64,000 nt of DNA from positions 124,001-188,000 of the forward strand of contig NZ_FNBM01000003.1 of NCBI RefSeq assembly GCF_900102335.1. The letters are read 5' to 3'. The notes beneath the pieces are model-generated. The model was not told the origin of the DNA, did not search any database, and saw only the letters and a list, made by a program, of their open reading frames with translations. Of this stretch, positions 28,974 to 39,781 are shown in pieces; the first letter of the stretch is position 1; each line of letters begins with the position of its first letter. Origin of the DNA: Phytopseudomonas seleniipraecipitans. GTDB lineage: Bacteria; Pseudomonadota; Gammaproteobacteria; Pseudomonadales; Pseudomonadaceae. The translations under genes were made by a program, and so were the position numbers.

Positions 28974-31763
28974 GTGCGACGGCTCAGGATCGCCATAGGT
29001 TTACTCGTCAGCCTGCTGTTGGCCGGTGCATGCATATCGAGCACCGCCGCCGAACAGCGGGTCGCGGCACCCTATGCCACTGGCTGGTCGGTGTTCACTG
29101 ACGACAGCGCGCAGATGGATCTCGACGACGTGCGCAGCCGACGCAACCAGTTCCTGCCCCTCGACACTCTCGCCTTTACCTTTCCGCCCAGCGAAAAAGC
29201 CGTCTGGCTGCGCTTCGATGTGCCCGAACACCAGGCACCCTACTGGCTCTGGGTGTTCGCACCGCGGGTGCAGTTTCTCGATTACTACTTGCTGCAAAAC
29301 AATCAGGTCGCACAAAGCGTGCATACCGGCGAGTCGATGCCGCTGAGCTCGCGACCGCTGCCCTCACGCGCCTACCTGATGGCCTTGCCGAATGACGGCC
29401 AGGCGCGTGAAGTCTATGTGCGAATGACCTCCAATCATCCGCTGATGGCCTGGTTCAAGGTCATCGACGAAAGCGAACTGGTCAGCCTGGAAAAACCTGC
29501 CTACCTGTTTGGCGCGCTACTTGGCGCCCTGCTGCTGGTGGTGGTCTACAACCTGATTCGTTTCGCCTATGCCCGCTCGATCTGCAGCCTCTGGCTGGCC
29601 GGCCTGCATGCCGGGCTGGCGGTCTGCGCGGCGGCGAACCTGGGCATACTGGCGGCGTGGGTGCCGAGCCTCGGCTACAACCAGTCGTTGATTGCCGATA
29701 TCAGCGCGCTGCTCGCGGCCTTCTGCCTGTCGTCCTTCGCACTCGGTTTCTTTCACAGCACCCCGATGCAGCGCAGCAAACTCAACTGGCTGCTAACCGG
29801 CCACGCGCTGCTGACCCTGATGCTGGGCCTGACCATTCTGCTCACCGGTTTGCTCTGGTACAGCGCGCTGGTCTACCTGACAGTCTTCGTCGGCACGCTG
29901 ATCGTGCTGCTGGTGAGCGGCGTGCATTGGCACAACGGTTACCAGTCAGCGCGACTGGTGGTCAGCGGCATGGTGGTGTTCAACGTCGGCTTTGGCTTGT
30001 TCATCCCGATTCTGCTTGGCTTCGACCAGCTTGATCCTGGCTGGCTGGTCACCGGTGTATTCACCATCGCCACCCTCAGTGGCGTGGTGCTTAGCGCCGC
30101 GCTGGCCGAGCATCAGCGGCATATTCAGCGGGCTGCCGCACGAGCGCGAACCGCACTGGCCGCCAGCGACGCAGAGCTGAAGGCCAAGGCCGAATTCCTG
30201 GCCAAGATCAGCCATGAAATCCGCACGCCTATGAACGGCGTGCTGGGCATGACCGAGCTGCTGCTCGGCACGCCGCTATCGGCCAAGCAACGCGACTACG
30301 TGCAGACCATCCACAGCTCCGGCAACGAACTGCTCAACCTGATCAACGAGATTCTCGACATTTCCAAGCTGGAATCCGGGCAGATCGAGCTGGATGACGT
30401 GCAGTTCGACCTCAATGCCCTGACCGAAGACTGCCTGGATATTTTCCGCGCCAAGGCCGAATTGCAGAAGATCGAGTTGATCAGCTTCATCCAGCCGCAA
30501 GTGCCGCGAATCGTCAGCGGCGACCCGACCCGCCTGCGCCAGACCCTGCTCAGCCTGCTCGATAACGCCTTCAAGCAAACCAGCGAAGGCGAGATTCTCC
30601 TGGTGGTGGCGCTGGACACCAGTGGCGAGCAGCCGCGCCTGCGCTTCGCCGTGCAGGACAGCGGCCTGCCGCTGAACGCCACCGAGCGCGATGCACTGCT
30701 CAACACTGAACTGCAGAGCCGCGACTTTCTCTCGGCCACCCGCCTCGGCGGGCGCCTGGGACTGATCATCGCCCGTCAGCTGATCCATTTGATGGGCGGC
30801 GAGTTCGGCATCCAGAGCGGCGGCAGCCAAGGCTCCACCCTGTGGCTGACGCTGCCGCTGGATGACGCGCGCCTGCAGCAGCCAGGCACCGATATCGACG
30901 GCACCCTGCAAGGCACCCGGTTGCTGGTGGTGGACGATAACGACACCTGCCGCAAGGTGCTGTTGCAGCAGTGCAACGCCTGGGGCATGAACGTCAGCAG
31001 CGTACCGTCCGGAAAAGAGGCGCTGGCCCTGCTGCGCACCAAGGCGCACATGCGTGAGTACTTTGACGCAGTGCTGCTCGATCAGGAAATGCCTGGCATG
31101 AGCGGCATGCAGCTGGCTGCCAAGATCAAGGAAGACCCGAGCCTCAACAACGATATTCTGATCATCATGCTCACGGGTATCAGCCATGCACCGAGCAAGA
31201 TCATCGCGCGCAACGCGGGTATCAAGCGCATTCTCGCCAAGCCAGTAGCCGGATACACGCTCAAGGCCACCCTGGCCGAAGAGCTGGCCCAGCGTCAGCG
31301 TGGGGTTAAAACCCACGCGCCGGCCAGCACCCCTTCACTGCAGGTGCCGGAGGACTTCCGCATCCTGGTCGCCGAAGACAACAGCATCTCCACCAAAGTG
31401 ATCCGCGGCATGCTCGGCAAGCTCAACGTGCAGCCCGATACCGCCAGCAACGGCGAGGAGGCGCTGAGTGCGATGAAAGCGCAGCGCTACGACCTGGTGC
31501 TGATGGATTGTGAAATGCCGGTGCTCGATGGCTTCTCGGCGACCGAACAACTGCGCGCCTGGGAGATCACCGAGCGCCGCCCACGCACACCCGTGGTGGC
31601 GCTGACTGCGCACATTCTCACTGAACACAAAGAGCGCGCGCGGCAGGTCGGCATGGACGGCCACATGGCCAAGCCGGTGGAGCTGTCGCAACTGCGTGAT
31701 CTGATCGAATACTGGGTTGGCGAACGCCAGGCTCAGCCCGAGGACGACACGGTTCCGTCCTGA
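28974..31763 (+). CDS. retS: RetS-like hybrid sensor kinase (7TMR-DISM, HK, two receivers)
   Basis: A 929-residue hybrid kinase with the RetS architecture and position (after purHD). It has a signal peptide (1-26), a periplasmic 7TMR-DISMED2 sensor (about 35-170) and seven membrane segments (about 180-380). The kinase core follows with His414 in [17 protein letters not shown], then receiver 1 (about 645-765, Asp in [10 protein letters not shown]) and receiver 2 (about 785-915, Asp in [10 protein letters not shown]). RetS is known to bind and inhibit GacS, lowering RsmY/RsmZ and favouring acute over biofilm behaviour. The start is GTG with AGGGA 8 nt upstream. Confidence 0.92.
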   Translation: MRRLRIAIGLLVSLLLAGACISSTAAEQRVAAPYATGWSVFTDDSAQMDLDDVRSRRNQFLPLDTLAFTFPPSEKAVWLRFDVPEHQAPYWLWVFAPRVQFLDYYLLQNNQVAQSVHTGESMPLSSRPLPSRAYLMALPNDGQAREVYVRMTSNHPLMAWFKVIDESELVSLEKPAYLFGALLGALLLVVVYNLIRFAYARSICSLWLAGLHAGLAVCAAANLGILAAWVPSLGYNQSLIADISALLAAFCLSSFALGFFHSTPMQRSKLNWLLTGHALLTLMLGLTILLTGLLWYSALVYLTVFVGTLIVLLVSGVHWHNGYQSARLVVSGMVVFNVGFGLFIPILLGFDQLDPGWLVTGVFTIATLSGVVLSAALAEHQRHIQRAAARARTALAASDAELKAKAEFLAKISHEIRTPMNGVLGMTELLLGTPLSAKQRDYVQTIHSSGNELLNLINEILDISKLESGQIELDDVQFDLNALTEDCLDIFRAKAELQKIELISFIQPQVPRIVSGDPTRLRQTLLSLLDNAFKQTSEGEILLVVALDTSGEQPRLRFAVQDSGLPLNATERDALLNTELQSRDFLSATRLGGRLGLIIARQLIHLMGGEFGIQSGGSQGSTLWLTLPLDDARLQQPGTDIDGTLQGTRLLVVDDNDTCRKVLLQQCNAWGMNVSSVPSGKEALALLRTKAHMREYFDAVLLDQEMPGMSGMQLAAKIKEDPSLNNDILIIMLTGISHAPSKIIARNAGIKRILAKPVAGYTLKATLAEELAQRQRGVKTHAPASTPSLQVPEDFRILVAEDNSISTKVIRGMLGKLNVQPDTASNGEEALSAMKAQRYDLVLMDCEMPVLDGFSATEQLRAWEITERRPRTPVVALTAHILTEHKERARQVGMDGHMAKPVELSQLRDLIEYWVGERQAQPEDDTVPS

Positions 31764-31847
31764 TCGGGCTGCTAAACTGTCGCCACCAACTGCCCGACAG
31801 GCGGTTTCCGCGCCGCAACAGCGCCGCCCACGCCCGACTAAGCGCCC

Positions 31848-32732
31848 ATGGACATCAAGCAACTCAAGTTTCTGATCGCCCTCGACGAAACCCGCCACTT
31901 TGGCCAGGCGGCCGCGCGCTGCCACGTCACTCAGCCGACGCTGTCGATGCGCCTGCGCAACCTGGAAGACGAACTGGGTCTGGAACTGGTGCGCCGCGGC
32001 CAGCGCTTCGAGGGTTTCAGCGCCGAAGGCGAACGCATCCTCGCCTGGGCACGCAGCGTGATGGCTGCGCATGACGGCCTGTATGCCGAGGCGGCGGCCT
32101 GCCGCGGGCAACTGGTCGGTACCTTGCGCCTCGGCGTGGTGCCACTGTCCGGCTTCGACCCGATGGACCTAGTACAGCTGTTCGCCGAACAACATCCGGG
32201 GCTGCGCTTCCAGTTGTTCGCACTGAGTAGCGACCAGATCCTCGAACGCCTCGGCAGCAACCAGCTCGACCTTGGCCTGTCGTACCTCGACCGCCTGGAT
32301 CGCGAGCATTTCGACAGCCTCGAGCTGGCCGCGACGCGCATGGGTCTGTTGTATGACCGTCGTCACTTCCAGTTCACGGAAACCACTCTGCGCTGGGAAA
32401 CTCTCATCGACCTGCCGCTGGGCCTGCTGTCCGCTGGCATGCACTTTCGCCAGTCAATCGACCACAGCTTCCGCTCCCGCGGCCTGACGCCGCTGCCAAA
32501 GCTGGAAACCGATGCCGTTCACCAGTTGCTGCAAGCGGTCAGTGCCGGCCTGTGCTGCTCGATCATGCCGCTACAGAACGGCCTGGCCGAGTTCACCAAC
32601 GACCTGGTGCTAACGCCCATCGAGGATGCCCACACCCTGGCCCCGCTGGGCCTGATCATGCGCCGCAGCGCGCCCCGCTCGGCGCTGGCCGAAGCCTGCT
32701 TCGCCGAAGCGCGCACGCTGATCAACGCGTGA
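31848..32732 (+). CDS. LysR-family transcriptional regulator
   Basis: A 294-residue LysR protein. The N-terminal winged helix (MDIKQLKFLIALDETRHFGQAAARCHVTQPTLSMRLRNLEDELG) is followed by a periplasmic-binding-like effector domain (GTLRLGVVPLSGFDPMDLV...). The regulon and ligand are unknown. No divergent partner is present: retS ends 84 bp upstream on the same strand, and the gene overlaps the converging transporter tail by 11 bp. No good ribosome site is seen. Confidence 0.88.
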   Translation: MDIKQLKFLIALDETRHFGQAAARCHVTQPTLSMRLRNLEDELGLELVRRGQRFEGFSAEGERILAWARSVMAAHDGLYAEAAACRGQLVGTLRLGVVPLSGFDPMDLVQLFAEQHPGLRFQLFALSSDQILERLGSNQLDLGLSYLDRLDREHFDSLELAATRMGLLYDRRHFQFTETTLRWETLIDLPLGLLSAGMHFRQSIDHSFRSRGLTPLPKLETDAVHQLLQAVSAGLCCSIMPLQNGLAEFTNDLVLTPIEDAHTLAPLGLIMRRSAPRSALAEACFAEARTLINA

Positions 32733-34050
32733 TGGACGCCTCGCTGTCGTCACCTGGCGGCGGCAGCCCGGTGTCGCCCCGATCAGCGCGGCCACCCAGG
32801 TACCAGCCGAGCAGCCCCCAGATGGCCGCACACAGCGCGCCGATCACAGCGATCAGCGCCACACCGTAGCCGAGCAGGTCGATCAGGCTCTTGGCCCAAC
32901 CGCTGAGCGCATCGCCGCCACGATAGACCACGGTGTCGATGAAGTTCTTGGCCTTGTACTTGCTCTCGGCATCCAGCGGCGCGAAGAGCATCTCGCGGCC
33001 CGGGCGCACGAACGCGTATTCACCGATGCGCCGCACGATCATCAGGCCGGCGAGCACGGCGAACGTCGGCGCCAGCGCCAGAGCAAGAAACCCCACGCAC
33101 ATCAGCAGAGGCACGGCGGCCAACAAGGCGCGCACGCCCAGCCGCTGGGCTACGCGCCCGGTGACGAACAGCTGGGCGAGCAGCGCGCCGGCCTGCACCA
33201 CGAAATCGATCAGGCCGAACACCCGCACCTGCTCGTCACGATCCGGGAACAGCTCGGCGACCAGCCGGGCCTGCTCGAAATACAGAAAGGTGGTGACCGT
33301 GGCGAGCAGGATCACGAACGCGGAAATACCCAGCAGGTAGGACGAGCGGAACACCCGGGTCATGCCGCTGAACGGATTGCCGGCAACCGGCCGCCGTGGG
33401 CTTTCCGCCTGGCTGGCACCTGGCCGCCCGGCCCCGGCACGCTCGCGCCAGCCCATCAGGTAGTGTTTCAGCGCCAAGGCTCCGGCCAGCAGCAGCGCGG
33501 CCAGCAACGCCAGGCCGCTGGCACCGAGCGCGCCGACCAACAACGCACTCAGCGCCGGCCCGGCCAACCCGCCGACGCTGGCGCCGGCGGCAATGAAAGC
33601 GAACAGCCGTTTGGCCTGGGGCGAGTCGAACACGTCGGCCATCAGGCTCCAGGCCACGGACACCACGAACAGGTTGTAGACCGAGATCCACACGTAGAAC
33701 ACCCGCGCCATCCACAGGTTCTCGGCCATCACGCTGAACGCCACGGCGAAAGCCAGCAGGTTGAGGCAGAAGAAGCCGTAGACCCAGTCGATGAAATGGA
33801 TGCGCGGCACCCGGGAGTTGAGCCAGGCGAACAGCGGCACAGCCAGCAGCATGACCAAGAAGGTCGCGGTGAACAGCCACTGCAGGTTTTCCACGCCGGC
33901 CTGAATGCCCATCGACTCGCGGATCGGCCGCAGCATGAAGTAGCCGCAGAACAGACAAAAGAACAACGCGAAGCCCGCCAGCGCCGCGGCTAACTCGCCT
34001 GGCTGCGCGTTGATCGCACGGGCTACACGCTGTTGCAGAGGCAGAATCAT
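32722..34050 (-). CDS. MFS-like / NTP-NDP-exchanger-like membrane transporter
   Basis: A 442-residue protein with about 12 membrane segments. The start (GFALFFCLFCGYFMLRPIRESMGI) and the charge pattern resemble the ADP/ATP-carrier-like (Npt) branch and related MFS proteins common in free-living proteobacteria, where the substrate is unknown. Nucleotide exchange should not be assumed. It is followed on the same strand by nothing; recQ lies 71 bp upstream in the same direction, so the two may be co-transcribed. Confidence 0.75.
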   Translation of the reverse strand: MILPLQQRVARAINAQPGELAAALAGFALFFCLFCGYFMLRPIRESMGIQAGVENLQWLFTATFLVMLLAVPLFAWLNSRVPRIHFIDWVYGFFCLNLLAFAVAFSVMAENLWMARVFYVWISVYNLFVVSVAWSLMADVFDSPQAKRLFAFIAAGASVGGLAGPALSALLVGALGASGLALLAALLLAGALALKHYLMGWRERAGAGRPGASQAESPRRPVAGNPFSGMTRVFRSSYLLGISAFVILLATVTTFLYFEQARLVAELFPDRDEQVRVFGLIDFVVQAGALLAQLFVTGRVAQRLGVRALLAAVPLLMCVGFLALALAPTFAVLAGLMIVRRIGEYAFVRPGREMLFAPLDAESKYKAKNFIDTVVYRGGDALSGWAKSLIDLLGYGVALIAVIGALCAAIWGLLGWYLGGRADRGDTGLPPPGDDSEASITR

Positions 34051-34121
34051 GGCAGCACGGGCTCCTCACTCGAAGCCTTGCAGTATGGCCTACTCGGCTG
34101 CAATGAATCGCGTGACGGAGC

Positions 34122-36047
34122 TCAAGCCGTGTTCAGCCATATCCGTATGTCGCCGTACGGGTAGTCCTCCAGCGCTGCGAAACCAGGGATCTGCCGGGCC
34201 TTGAGGCGGGTGAACAGCGGCACGCTGATGCCGCAGAGAAAGCGTGCAAGGCATTCGTTACTGGGCAATTCACCACCGCGCGCGGCCTGGTATCGCTCGA
34301 TGAACGCGCCACACAGCGCGTTGCAATCCAGCGTGGCCAGCGGCGTGAGCGAAGGTAGCTCGGGCAGCCGCGCGACCTGGCCGCGGCACACTGAACAGTG
34401 CCCGCACTGGCGGGGTGCCTGCTCGTCACCGAAGTACTGCGCCAAGCGGTGACTCAGGCATTGCTCGCTGGCGAACAGCTCAAGCATCGCCTGGATGCGG
34501 CGGATTTCGCTGCCCTCCTGCGCCACGAAGTAGTCGTGCAGCTCAGCCGCCAGCGCCTGCCCGTCGAAATCAGGCTTTAGCAGCGCGTAGACATCGGTCA
34601 TCTGCTTGCTTTCCAGCTCGATCCAACCGCGCTCCTGGAAGAAGTCCAGCGCTTTGACCACCCGCGAGCGCTCCGCCTGGTGTGCGCGATACAGCGCATC
34701 GAAATCCACGGTGCACCAGGTGCGCGCCCGTGTCGAAGCACTGACGATGGCCTCGACGAATTGCCGCCGCTCACCCTCGAAGCGCGCCAGCAAGGCATCC
34801 GGCTCGATCAAGTACTTGAACCGGTATTCGGCGAAATACGCATAGCGCGGCGCGATGATGCCGCGCAACTCCAGCTGCACGAGCAATGTCTTGAGCGGCA
34901 GCTGGCGGATGTTGCTGTGGTCACTGAGCGCATTGAGGGTCATTTCCCACTGACCGTCCCTGGCGTTACTGCGGATCTCCTCAAGGACGCGCTCGATACC
35001 GTCGCGCTCCGGCGTGTCACCATAGACGAAGTTTTCCAGCACGTTGAGGCTGTCGCGGTTAGCCAGTACCAGGCAGTCGGACGGCTCGCCATCACGGCCG
35101 GCACGGCCGATTTCCTGGCTGTAGTTCTCCACCGACTTGGGCAAGTCGAAATGCACCACATTGCGGATGTCGCGCTTGTCGATGCCCATGCCAAAGGCGA
35201 TGGTGGCGACGATACAACCCAACTCACCGGCCATGAAGCGACGCTGGATCGCCTCGCGTACGTCGTGCGCCATGCCGGCATGGTAGGCGCTGACGGAAAG
35301 CCCCCGCTGGCTCAGCTGTTCGGCAACCTGCTCGGCAGTCTTCTGCTGGGTGACATAGACGATGCTCGGCTCACCTTGCCTGGCGCCGAGCCACTGCTCC
35401 AGGCGCCGCTGCTTGTCACGCCCGGCCACCGGTTCGACCAGCAGATTCAGGTTGGGCCGGTAGAAACCGGTGGTGACCACGTCATCGGCGGCGATGGCGA
35501 ATTTCTTCTGCATATCCGCGATTACCGGCGGTGTCGCCGTAGCGGTGAGCAGCAGCACCTGGGCGATGCCGAACTCGCGCTGATAGTCCGGCAGTTTCAG
35601 GTAATCGGGGCGGAAGTTGTGGCCCCACTCGGAAATGCAGTGGGCTTCGTCAACCACCAGTAGGGAAATCGGCACGCCGGCGATGAAATTGCGGAAGCGC
35701 TCGTTCTTCAGGCGCTCGACCGAAATCATCAGGATTTTCAGCTCCCCGGATTTGGCCTTGGCCATGGTTTCGCTGATCTGCTCACGGCTCTGCGCCGAGT
35801 CGATGCTGGCCGCACTGATAGCGTGCCGGTGCAGGAAGGCCAGCTGATCCTGCATCAGCGCCAACAGCGGCGAGACCACCACTGTGAGGTGCGGCAGATG
35901 CAGTGCCGGCAGTTGGTAGCACAAGGACTTGCCCGAACCGGTGGGAAAGATCGCCGCCGCCGAGCGGCCGGCGAGCACTGCGCTGATCACGGTCTCCTGG
36001 CCAGGGCGTAGCTGGCTGAAACCAAAAACACGTTGCAAGGTAGTCAT
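34122..36047 (-). CDS. RecQ-family ATP-dependent DNA helicase
   Basis: A 641-residue SF2 helicase. Motifs are complete: 0 (FGFSQLRPGQE), I (FPTGSGKSLCYQ), II (VVDEAHCISEWGHNFRPDY, with the RecQ aromatic loop), III (LLTATATP) and VI (YSQEIGRAGRDGEPS). A four-cysteine zinc site follows (ECLSHRL...PRQCGHCSVCRGQ, about residues 540-570). No clear HRDC domain is visible, and the C-terminus is about 80 residues of a different kind. It may be a second RecQ paralogue rather than the housekeeping one. AAAGGAG precedes the start. Confidence 0.88.
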   Translation of the reverse strand: MTTLQRVFGFSQLRPGQETVISAVLAGRSAAAIFPTGSGKSLCYQLPALHLPHLTVVVSPLLALMQDQLAFLHRHAISAASIDSAQSREQISETMAKAKSGELKILMISVERLKNERFRNFIAGVPISLLVVDEAHCISEWGHNFRPDYLKLPDYQREFGIAQVLLLTATATPPVIADMQKKFAIAADDVVTTGFYRPNLNLLVEPVAGRDKQRRLEQWLGARQGEPSIVYVTQQKTAEQVAEQLSQRGLSVSAYHAGMAHDVREAIQRRFMAGELGCIVATIAFGMGIDKRDIRNVVHFDLPKSVENYSQEIGRAGRDGEPSDCLVLANRDSLNVLENFVYGDTPERDGIERVLEEIRSNARDGQWEMTLNALSDHSNIRQLPLKTLLVQLELRGIIAPRYAYFAEYRFKYLIEPDALLARFEGERRQFVEAIVSASTRARTWCTVDFDALYRAHQAERSRVVKALDFFQERGWIELESKQMTDVYALLKPDFDGQALAAELHDYFVAQEGSEIRRIQAMLELFASEQCLSHRLAQYFGDEQAPRQCGHCSVCRGQVARLPELPSLTPLATLDCNALCGAFIERYQAARGGELPSNECLARFLCGISVPLFTRLKARQIPGFAALEDYPYGDIRIWLNTA

Positions 36048-36143
36048 CGCGGGTCACTCCTTTGACTGTGCTCTGAGCCGCAAGAGTCTAGTCGGTAAGG
36101 CGGGCATCGTTTTTGTACGCGCGCATTGTTCTGCACCATAAAT

Positions 36144-36171
36144 GACAAAGCCGCCCGAAGGCGGCCTTGTC
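36144..36171 (-). terminator. Terminator of pckA
   Basis: A 12-bp stem with one wobble (GACAAAGCCGCC / GGCGGCCTTGTC) around a stable CGAA/TTCG tetraloop, 15 bp past the pckA stop. The T run beyond it on the minus strand is short (TTTGTCATTTATGG). Confidence 0.7.
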
Positions 36172-36186
36172 GAACACGGCGCGAGC

Positions 36187-37728
36187 TTACAGCTGCGGGC
36201 CGGCGCTCTTGATCGCATCGCTGACATCGAACTTGGTGAAGTTGTCGATGAACAGCTTGGCCAGACCTTTGGCGGCCTCGTCGTAGGCATTCTGGTCAGC
36301 CCAGGTGTTGCGCGGGTTGAGCAGGTTGGTCTCGACGCCTGGAACGGCCTTCGGCACGCTCAGGTTGATGATCGGCAGGTGCTCGGTTTCAGTACCGATC
36401 AGCGCGCCGCTCTGGATAGCCGCGATCACGCCACGGGTGGTCGGGATATTGAAACGCTTGCCGACGCCGTAGCCACCGCCAGTCCAGCCGGTGTTGACCA
36501 GATAAACCTTGGAGCCGAAGGCCTGGATGCGCTTGATCAGCAGCTCGGCGTAAACGCCAGCTGGACGCGGGAAGAATGGCGCGCCGAAGCAGGTGGAGAA
36601 GGTCGACTTGATGCCAGGACCCGAACCCATTTCGGTGGAGCCGACCAACGCGGTGTAGCCGGACAGGAAGTGGTAGGCCGCCTGCTCTTCGTTGAGGATC
36701 GACACCGGCGGCAGTACGCCAGTCAGGTCGCAAGTCAGGAAGATCACTGCGTTCGGCTCGCCACCGAGGTTCTTCTCGCTGCGTTTTTCAACGAACTCCA
36801 GCGGGTAGGCGGCGCGGCTGTTCTGGGTCAGGCTGTCGTCGGTGTAATCCGGGGCGCGCTGCTCGTCGAGCACCACGTTTTCCAGAACGGTACCGAACTT
36901 GATGGCCTTCCAGATCACCGGCTCGTTCTTCTCGGACAAGTCGATGCACTTGGCATAGCAACCGCCTTCGATGTTGAACACTACGCCAGTGCCCCAGCCG
37001 TGTTCGTCGTCACCGATCAGGTAACGGCTTTCGTCAGCGGACAGCGTGGTCTTGCCAGTGCCGGACAGACCGAAGAACAGCGTCACGTCGCCTTCTTCGC
37101 CGATGTTGGCGGCGCAGTGCATCGGCAGCACGTCGGCGGCCGGCAGCAGGAAGTTCTGCACGCTGAACATGGCTTTTTTCATCTCGCCGGCGTAACGCAT
37201 GCCAGCGATCAGCACCTTCTTCTGAGCGAAGTTGATGATCACGCAACCGTCGGAATTGGTGCCGTCACGCTCAGGCACGCATTCGAAGTTGGCAACGTTG
37301 AGTACTTGCCACTCCTGCTTGCCAGACGGGTTGTACTGGCTCGGTTCGATGAACAGCTGACGGCCGAAGAGGTTCTGCCAAGCGGTGGCAGTGGTCATCT
37401 TGACGGGCAGGTAGTGGGCTTCGGCGGAACCTACATGAACGTGGGAAACGAAGCTGTCCTGGGCGTTGGAGAACGCTTGCACGCGATCCCACAGGGCGTC
37501 GAACTTGTCCGCCGGAAACTTGCGATTGATCGGGCCCCAGCCGATGTCGGCCGAAGTACTCGGCTCATCGACGATGAAACGGTCGACCGGAGAACGCCCG
37601 GTACGGTGGCCGGTGCGTACAACCAGAGCACCAGTGGACGCCAGTTCGCCCTCACCGCGACGAAGCGCTTCCTCGACCAGTTGAGCGGTGCTGATGTCGG
37701 TGTACACAGCGTTGTTGGCTTGCGTCAT
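36187..37728 (-). CDS. pckA: ATP-dependent phosphoenolpyruvate carboxykinase
   Basis: A 513-residue gluconeogenic enzyme converting oxaloacetate and ATP to PEP. Marks: the kinase P-loop [16 protein letters not shown], metal-binding [27 protein letters not shown] near the N-terminus, and the C-terminal [14 protein letters not shown]. The ATG at 37728 ([11 protein letters not shown]) follows GGGGA and gives the usual length. It is monocistronic with its own terminator. Confidence 0.96.
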   Translation of the reverse strand: MTQANNAVYTDISTAQLVEEALRRGEGELASTGALVVRTGHRTGRSPVDRFIVDEPSTSADIGWGPINRKFPADKFDALWDRVQAFSNAQDSFVSHVHVGSAEAHYLPVKMTTATAWQNLFGRQLFIEPSQYNPSGKQEWQVLNVANFECVPERDGTNSDGCVIINFAQKKVLIAGMRYAGEMKKAMFSVQNFLLPAADVLPMHCAANIGEEGDVTLFFGLSGTGKTTLSADESRYLIGDDEHGWGTGVVFNIEGGCYAKCIDLSEKNEPVIWKAIKFGTVLENVVLDEQRAPDYTDDSLTQNSRAAYPLEFVEKRSEKNLGGEPNAVIFLTCDLTGVLPPVSILNEEQAAYHFLSGYTALVGSTEMGSGPGIKSTFSTCFGAPFFPRPAGVYAELLIKRIQAFGSKVYLVNTGWTGGGYGVGKRFNIPTTRGVIAAIQSGALIGTETEHLPIINLSVPKAVPGVETNLLNPRNTWADQNAYDEAAKGLAKLFIDNFTKFDVSDAIKSAGPQL

Positions 37729-37880
37729 GTAAGTCCCCGTCGGCCGAACGGCCGAGTCTTCCAAACGTTTGTAGTCATGCCAAAAGCAGACTACAGCTAA
37801 AAAAGTGCGCGGATTATGCCAGAAAAGCGGGCCACGGGTGCAGCCCCCAATCAGAACACCCTACGCGTTGCTGGCAGGCC

Positions 37881-38768
37881 TCAATGACGGGTGTCAGAGG
37901 GCTGCTGGCTGCCTCCACCGGCGAACAGCTGGGCGATGTCGGCGGCATCAAACCCATAGCGCTCATTGCAGAATTGGCAGTCGATTTCCACGCGGCCGTG
38001 ATGCTCGCTGAGCAGCAGCTCGGCATCGGCCTGCCCTAAACTGACCAGCGCTTTGGCAGAGCGTTCACGCGAGCAGCTACAACGGAACTGAATAAGGCGC
38101 GGATCGAACACGCGCACCGTCTCCTGATGATAGAGACGGTGCAGCACGGTTTCATTGTCCAGGCCCAGCAACTCCTCGTTTTGCAGGGTATCGGCAAGAG
38201 CCACCAGGTGCTCCCAGCTGGCAGCGCGCTCTTCATCATCGGTAAGGCGATCGGCAGGCAGTTGCTGCAGCAGGAAACCGCGCGCGCGCATTCCGTCGGC
38301 GCACAGCCAGAAACGCGTAGCCAGTTGTTCAGAGGTGGCGAAATAGTTGGTCAGGCAATTTTCCAGGGTGTCGCCTTCCAGCGAGACGATGCCCTGGTAG
38401 CGCTGGCCCTGCTTGGGATCGACGGTCATGGCCATCACGCCGTTGGGCATCAGTTGCAAGAGGCCGTCGCCATCGGCGATGCGCTCGGCTTCATAGCGGG
38501 CGATACCGCGCACTTCGCCTTCACTGGAGCACTCCACCATCAACAGCGGCACCGGGCCTTCCGAGCGCACTTGCAGCACCAGCAGGCCGTCGAACTTCAG
38601 CGTACCGACCAGCAGCGATGCCGCAGCCAGCAGTTCGCCGAGCAACTGCGCAACCGGGCGCGGGTAATCATGCTTGGCCAGCACCTGTTGGTAACTGCCG
38701 GACAGCCCGACCAATTCACCGCGCACATCGGTGTCGTCGAAAAGAAAACGTTGGGTGAAGTCGGACAT
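37881..38768 (-). CDS. hslO: Redox-regulated chaperone Hsp33
   Basis: A 295-residue chaperone activated by oxidation. The C-terminal zinc switch is present as [10 protein letters not shown]...[14 protein letters not shown] (CxC and CxxC), which releases zinc and forms disulfides under peroxide and heat stress. The N-terminal fold ([23 protein letters not shown]) is typical. It is next to pckA and near hslR, as in other pseudomonads. Confidence 0.96.
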   Translation of the reverse strand: MSDFTQRFLFDDTDVRGELVGLSGSYQQVLAKHDYPRPVAQLLGELLAAASLLVGTLKFDGLLVLQVRSEGPVPLLMVECSSEGEVRGIARYEAERIADGDGLLQLMPNGVMAMTVDPKQGQRYQGIVSLEGDTLENCLTNYFATSEQLATRFWLCADGMRARGFLLQQLPADRLTDDEERAASWEHLVALADTLQNEELLGLDNETVLHRLYHQETVRVFDPRLIQFRCSCSRERSAKALVSLGQADAELLLSEHHGRVEIDCQFCNERYGFDAADIAQLFAGGGSQQPSDTRH

Positions 38769-38985
38769 AACGGATCGCCTGCTTATAGATGCGAGACAGA
38801 CCGGCGGTTTTACCGACGGGCCTGGGGGCGGGCAATTTTAGGCGCAAATGTGACGTCTACCAAGCTGAATGCGAAGAACGGCCTTGCTGCGCGAGCCTGA
38901 ACCCGCGCTGAACAAGTCCGTGAAAGCCCACAGCATGGCGAATCGGCTGCCTAAAATCGGCGGTTTTCCTTGTAAGCCCTTCGCC

Positions 38986-39777
38986 ATGCACCTCGCTCTA
39001 AACGCTCAATGGCGCCCTCGCGCGCTGATCATCAGTCACCTCTGCATTGCCGTGTTGTTTGCCAGCTGGCTGTGGCCGGTAACCCGCGTCTACTGGAATC
39101 AATTCGATCTCTGGCTGTTCCACCTGCTCAACGACCCGGTGCATGCCGCCGGCGTGTGGGCGCACGTCTGGGCCATCGGCAGTATGCGACCGGTGGACGC
39201 CGGTGTTGGCGTGGTGATGCTGGCCATCATGCTACGCGCCGGTCTGATATTCCCGGCGGCGCAGGTACGCACCGGGCTGTATGCCTTCCTTGTGGCGCTC
39301 ATCGTCATGTTGTTGATGCGCGTCGGGTTCGCCGACCTTGTCGAGTACATGGGCTGGCAGCACGCCAGTCCTTCGCTGCTGATAGAAGGCAGCGCTCGAC
39401 TCACCGAAATGTTCCCGGCCTGGGAAGAACGTTGGGACCTGAAAGACAGCGCCAGCCGTAGCTTCCCCGGTGACCACGCCTCGGTGCTGATGGTTTGGGC
39501 GATGTTCTGCAGCTTCTTCGTGGCCGGCTGGCGCCGAGCGCTGGTCTGGGTGGTTGCGGTGATCGGCATGCTGCCACGCCTCGTCGCGGGTGCCCACTGG
39601 GGTGCGGATGCGCTGGTCGGCGGCGTACTGCTCAGCGTGCTGGGTATCGCCTGGAGCTGCTACACGCCCCTGGCCTTCCGCGCCAGTGCTGCGCTGGAGC
39701 GACTGACCGCACCGCTGGCACGCGGCCTGGCCAAGCTGCCGCTGCTCGGTTCGATCAGCCTGATTGGCGGGCGCTGA
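38986..39777 (+). CDS. PAP2-family membrane phosphatase
   Basis: A 263-residue membrane protein with about six hydrophobic segments. Phosphatase motifs are recognisable: RSFPGDHAS (in place of PSGH) and LPRLVAGAHWGADALVGGVL with the conserved Arg, His and Asp. It probably dephosphorylates a lipid such as a lipid A or undecaprenyl phosphate species. Start choice is uncertain: ATGs at 38935 and 38869 are in frame, none has a strong ribosome site, and 38986 gives a normal N-terminus. Confidence 0.8.
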   Translation: MHLALNAQWRPRALIISHLCIAVLFASWLWPVTRVYWNQFDLWLFHLLNDPVHAAGVWAHVWAIGSMRPVDAGVGVVMLAIMLRAGLIFPAAQVRTGLYAFLVALIVMLLMRVGFADLVEYMGWQHASPSLLIEGSARLTEMFPAWEERWDLKDSASRSFPGDHASVLMVWAMFCSFFVAGWRRALVWVVAVIGMLPRLVAGAHWGADALVGGVLLSVLGIAWSCYTPLAFRASAALERLTAPLARGLAKLPLLGSISLIGGR

Positions 39778-39781
39778 CGCC

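Noticed and set aside
36142..37800. A 552-codon plus-strand frame opposite pckA
   Set aside because: It covers the pckA terminator and gene in antisense; PckA motifs are fully explained on the minus strand.
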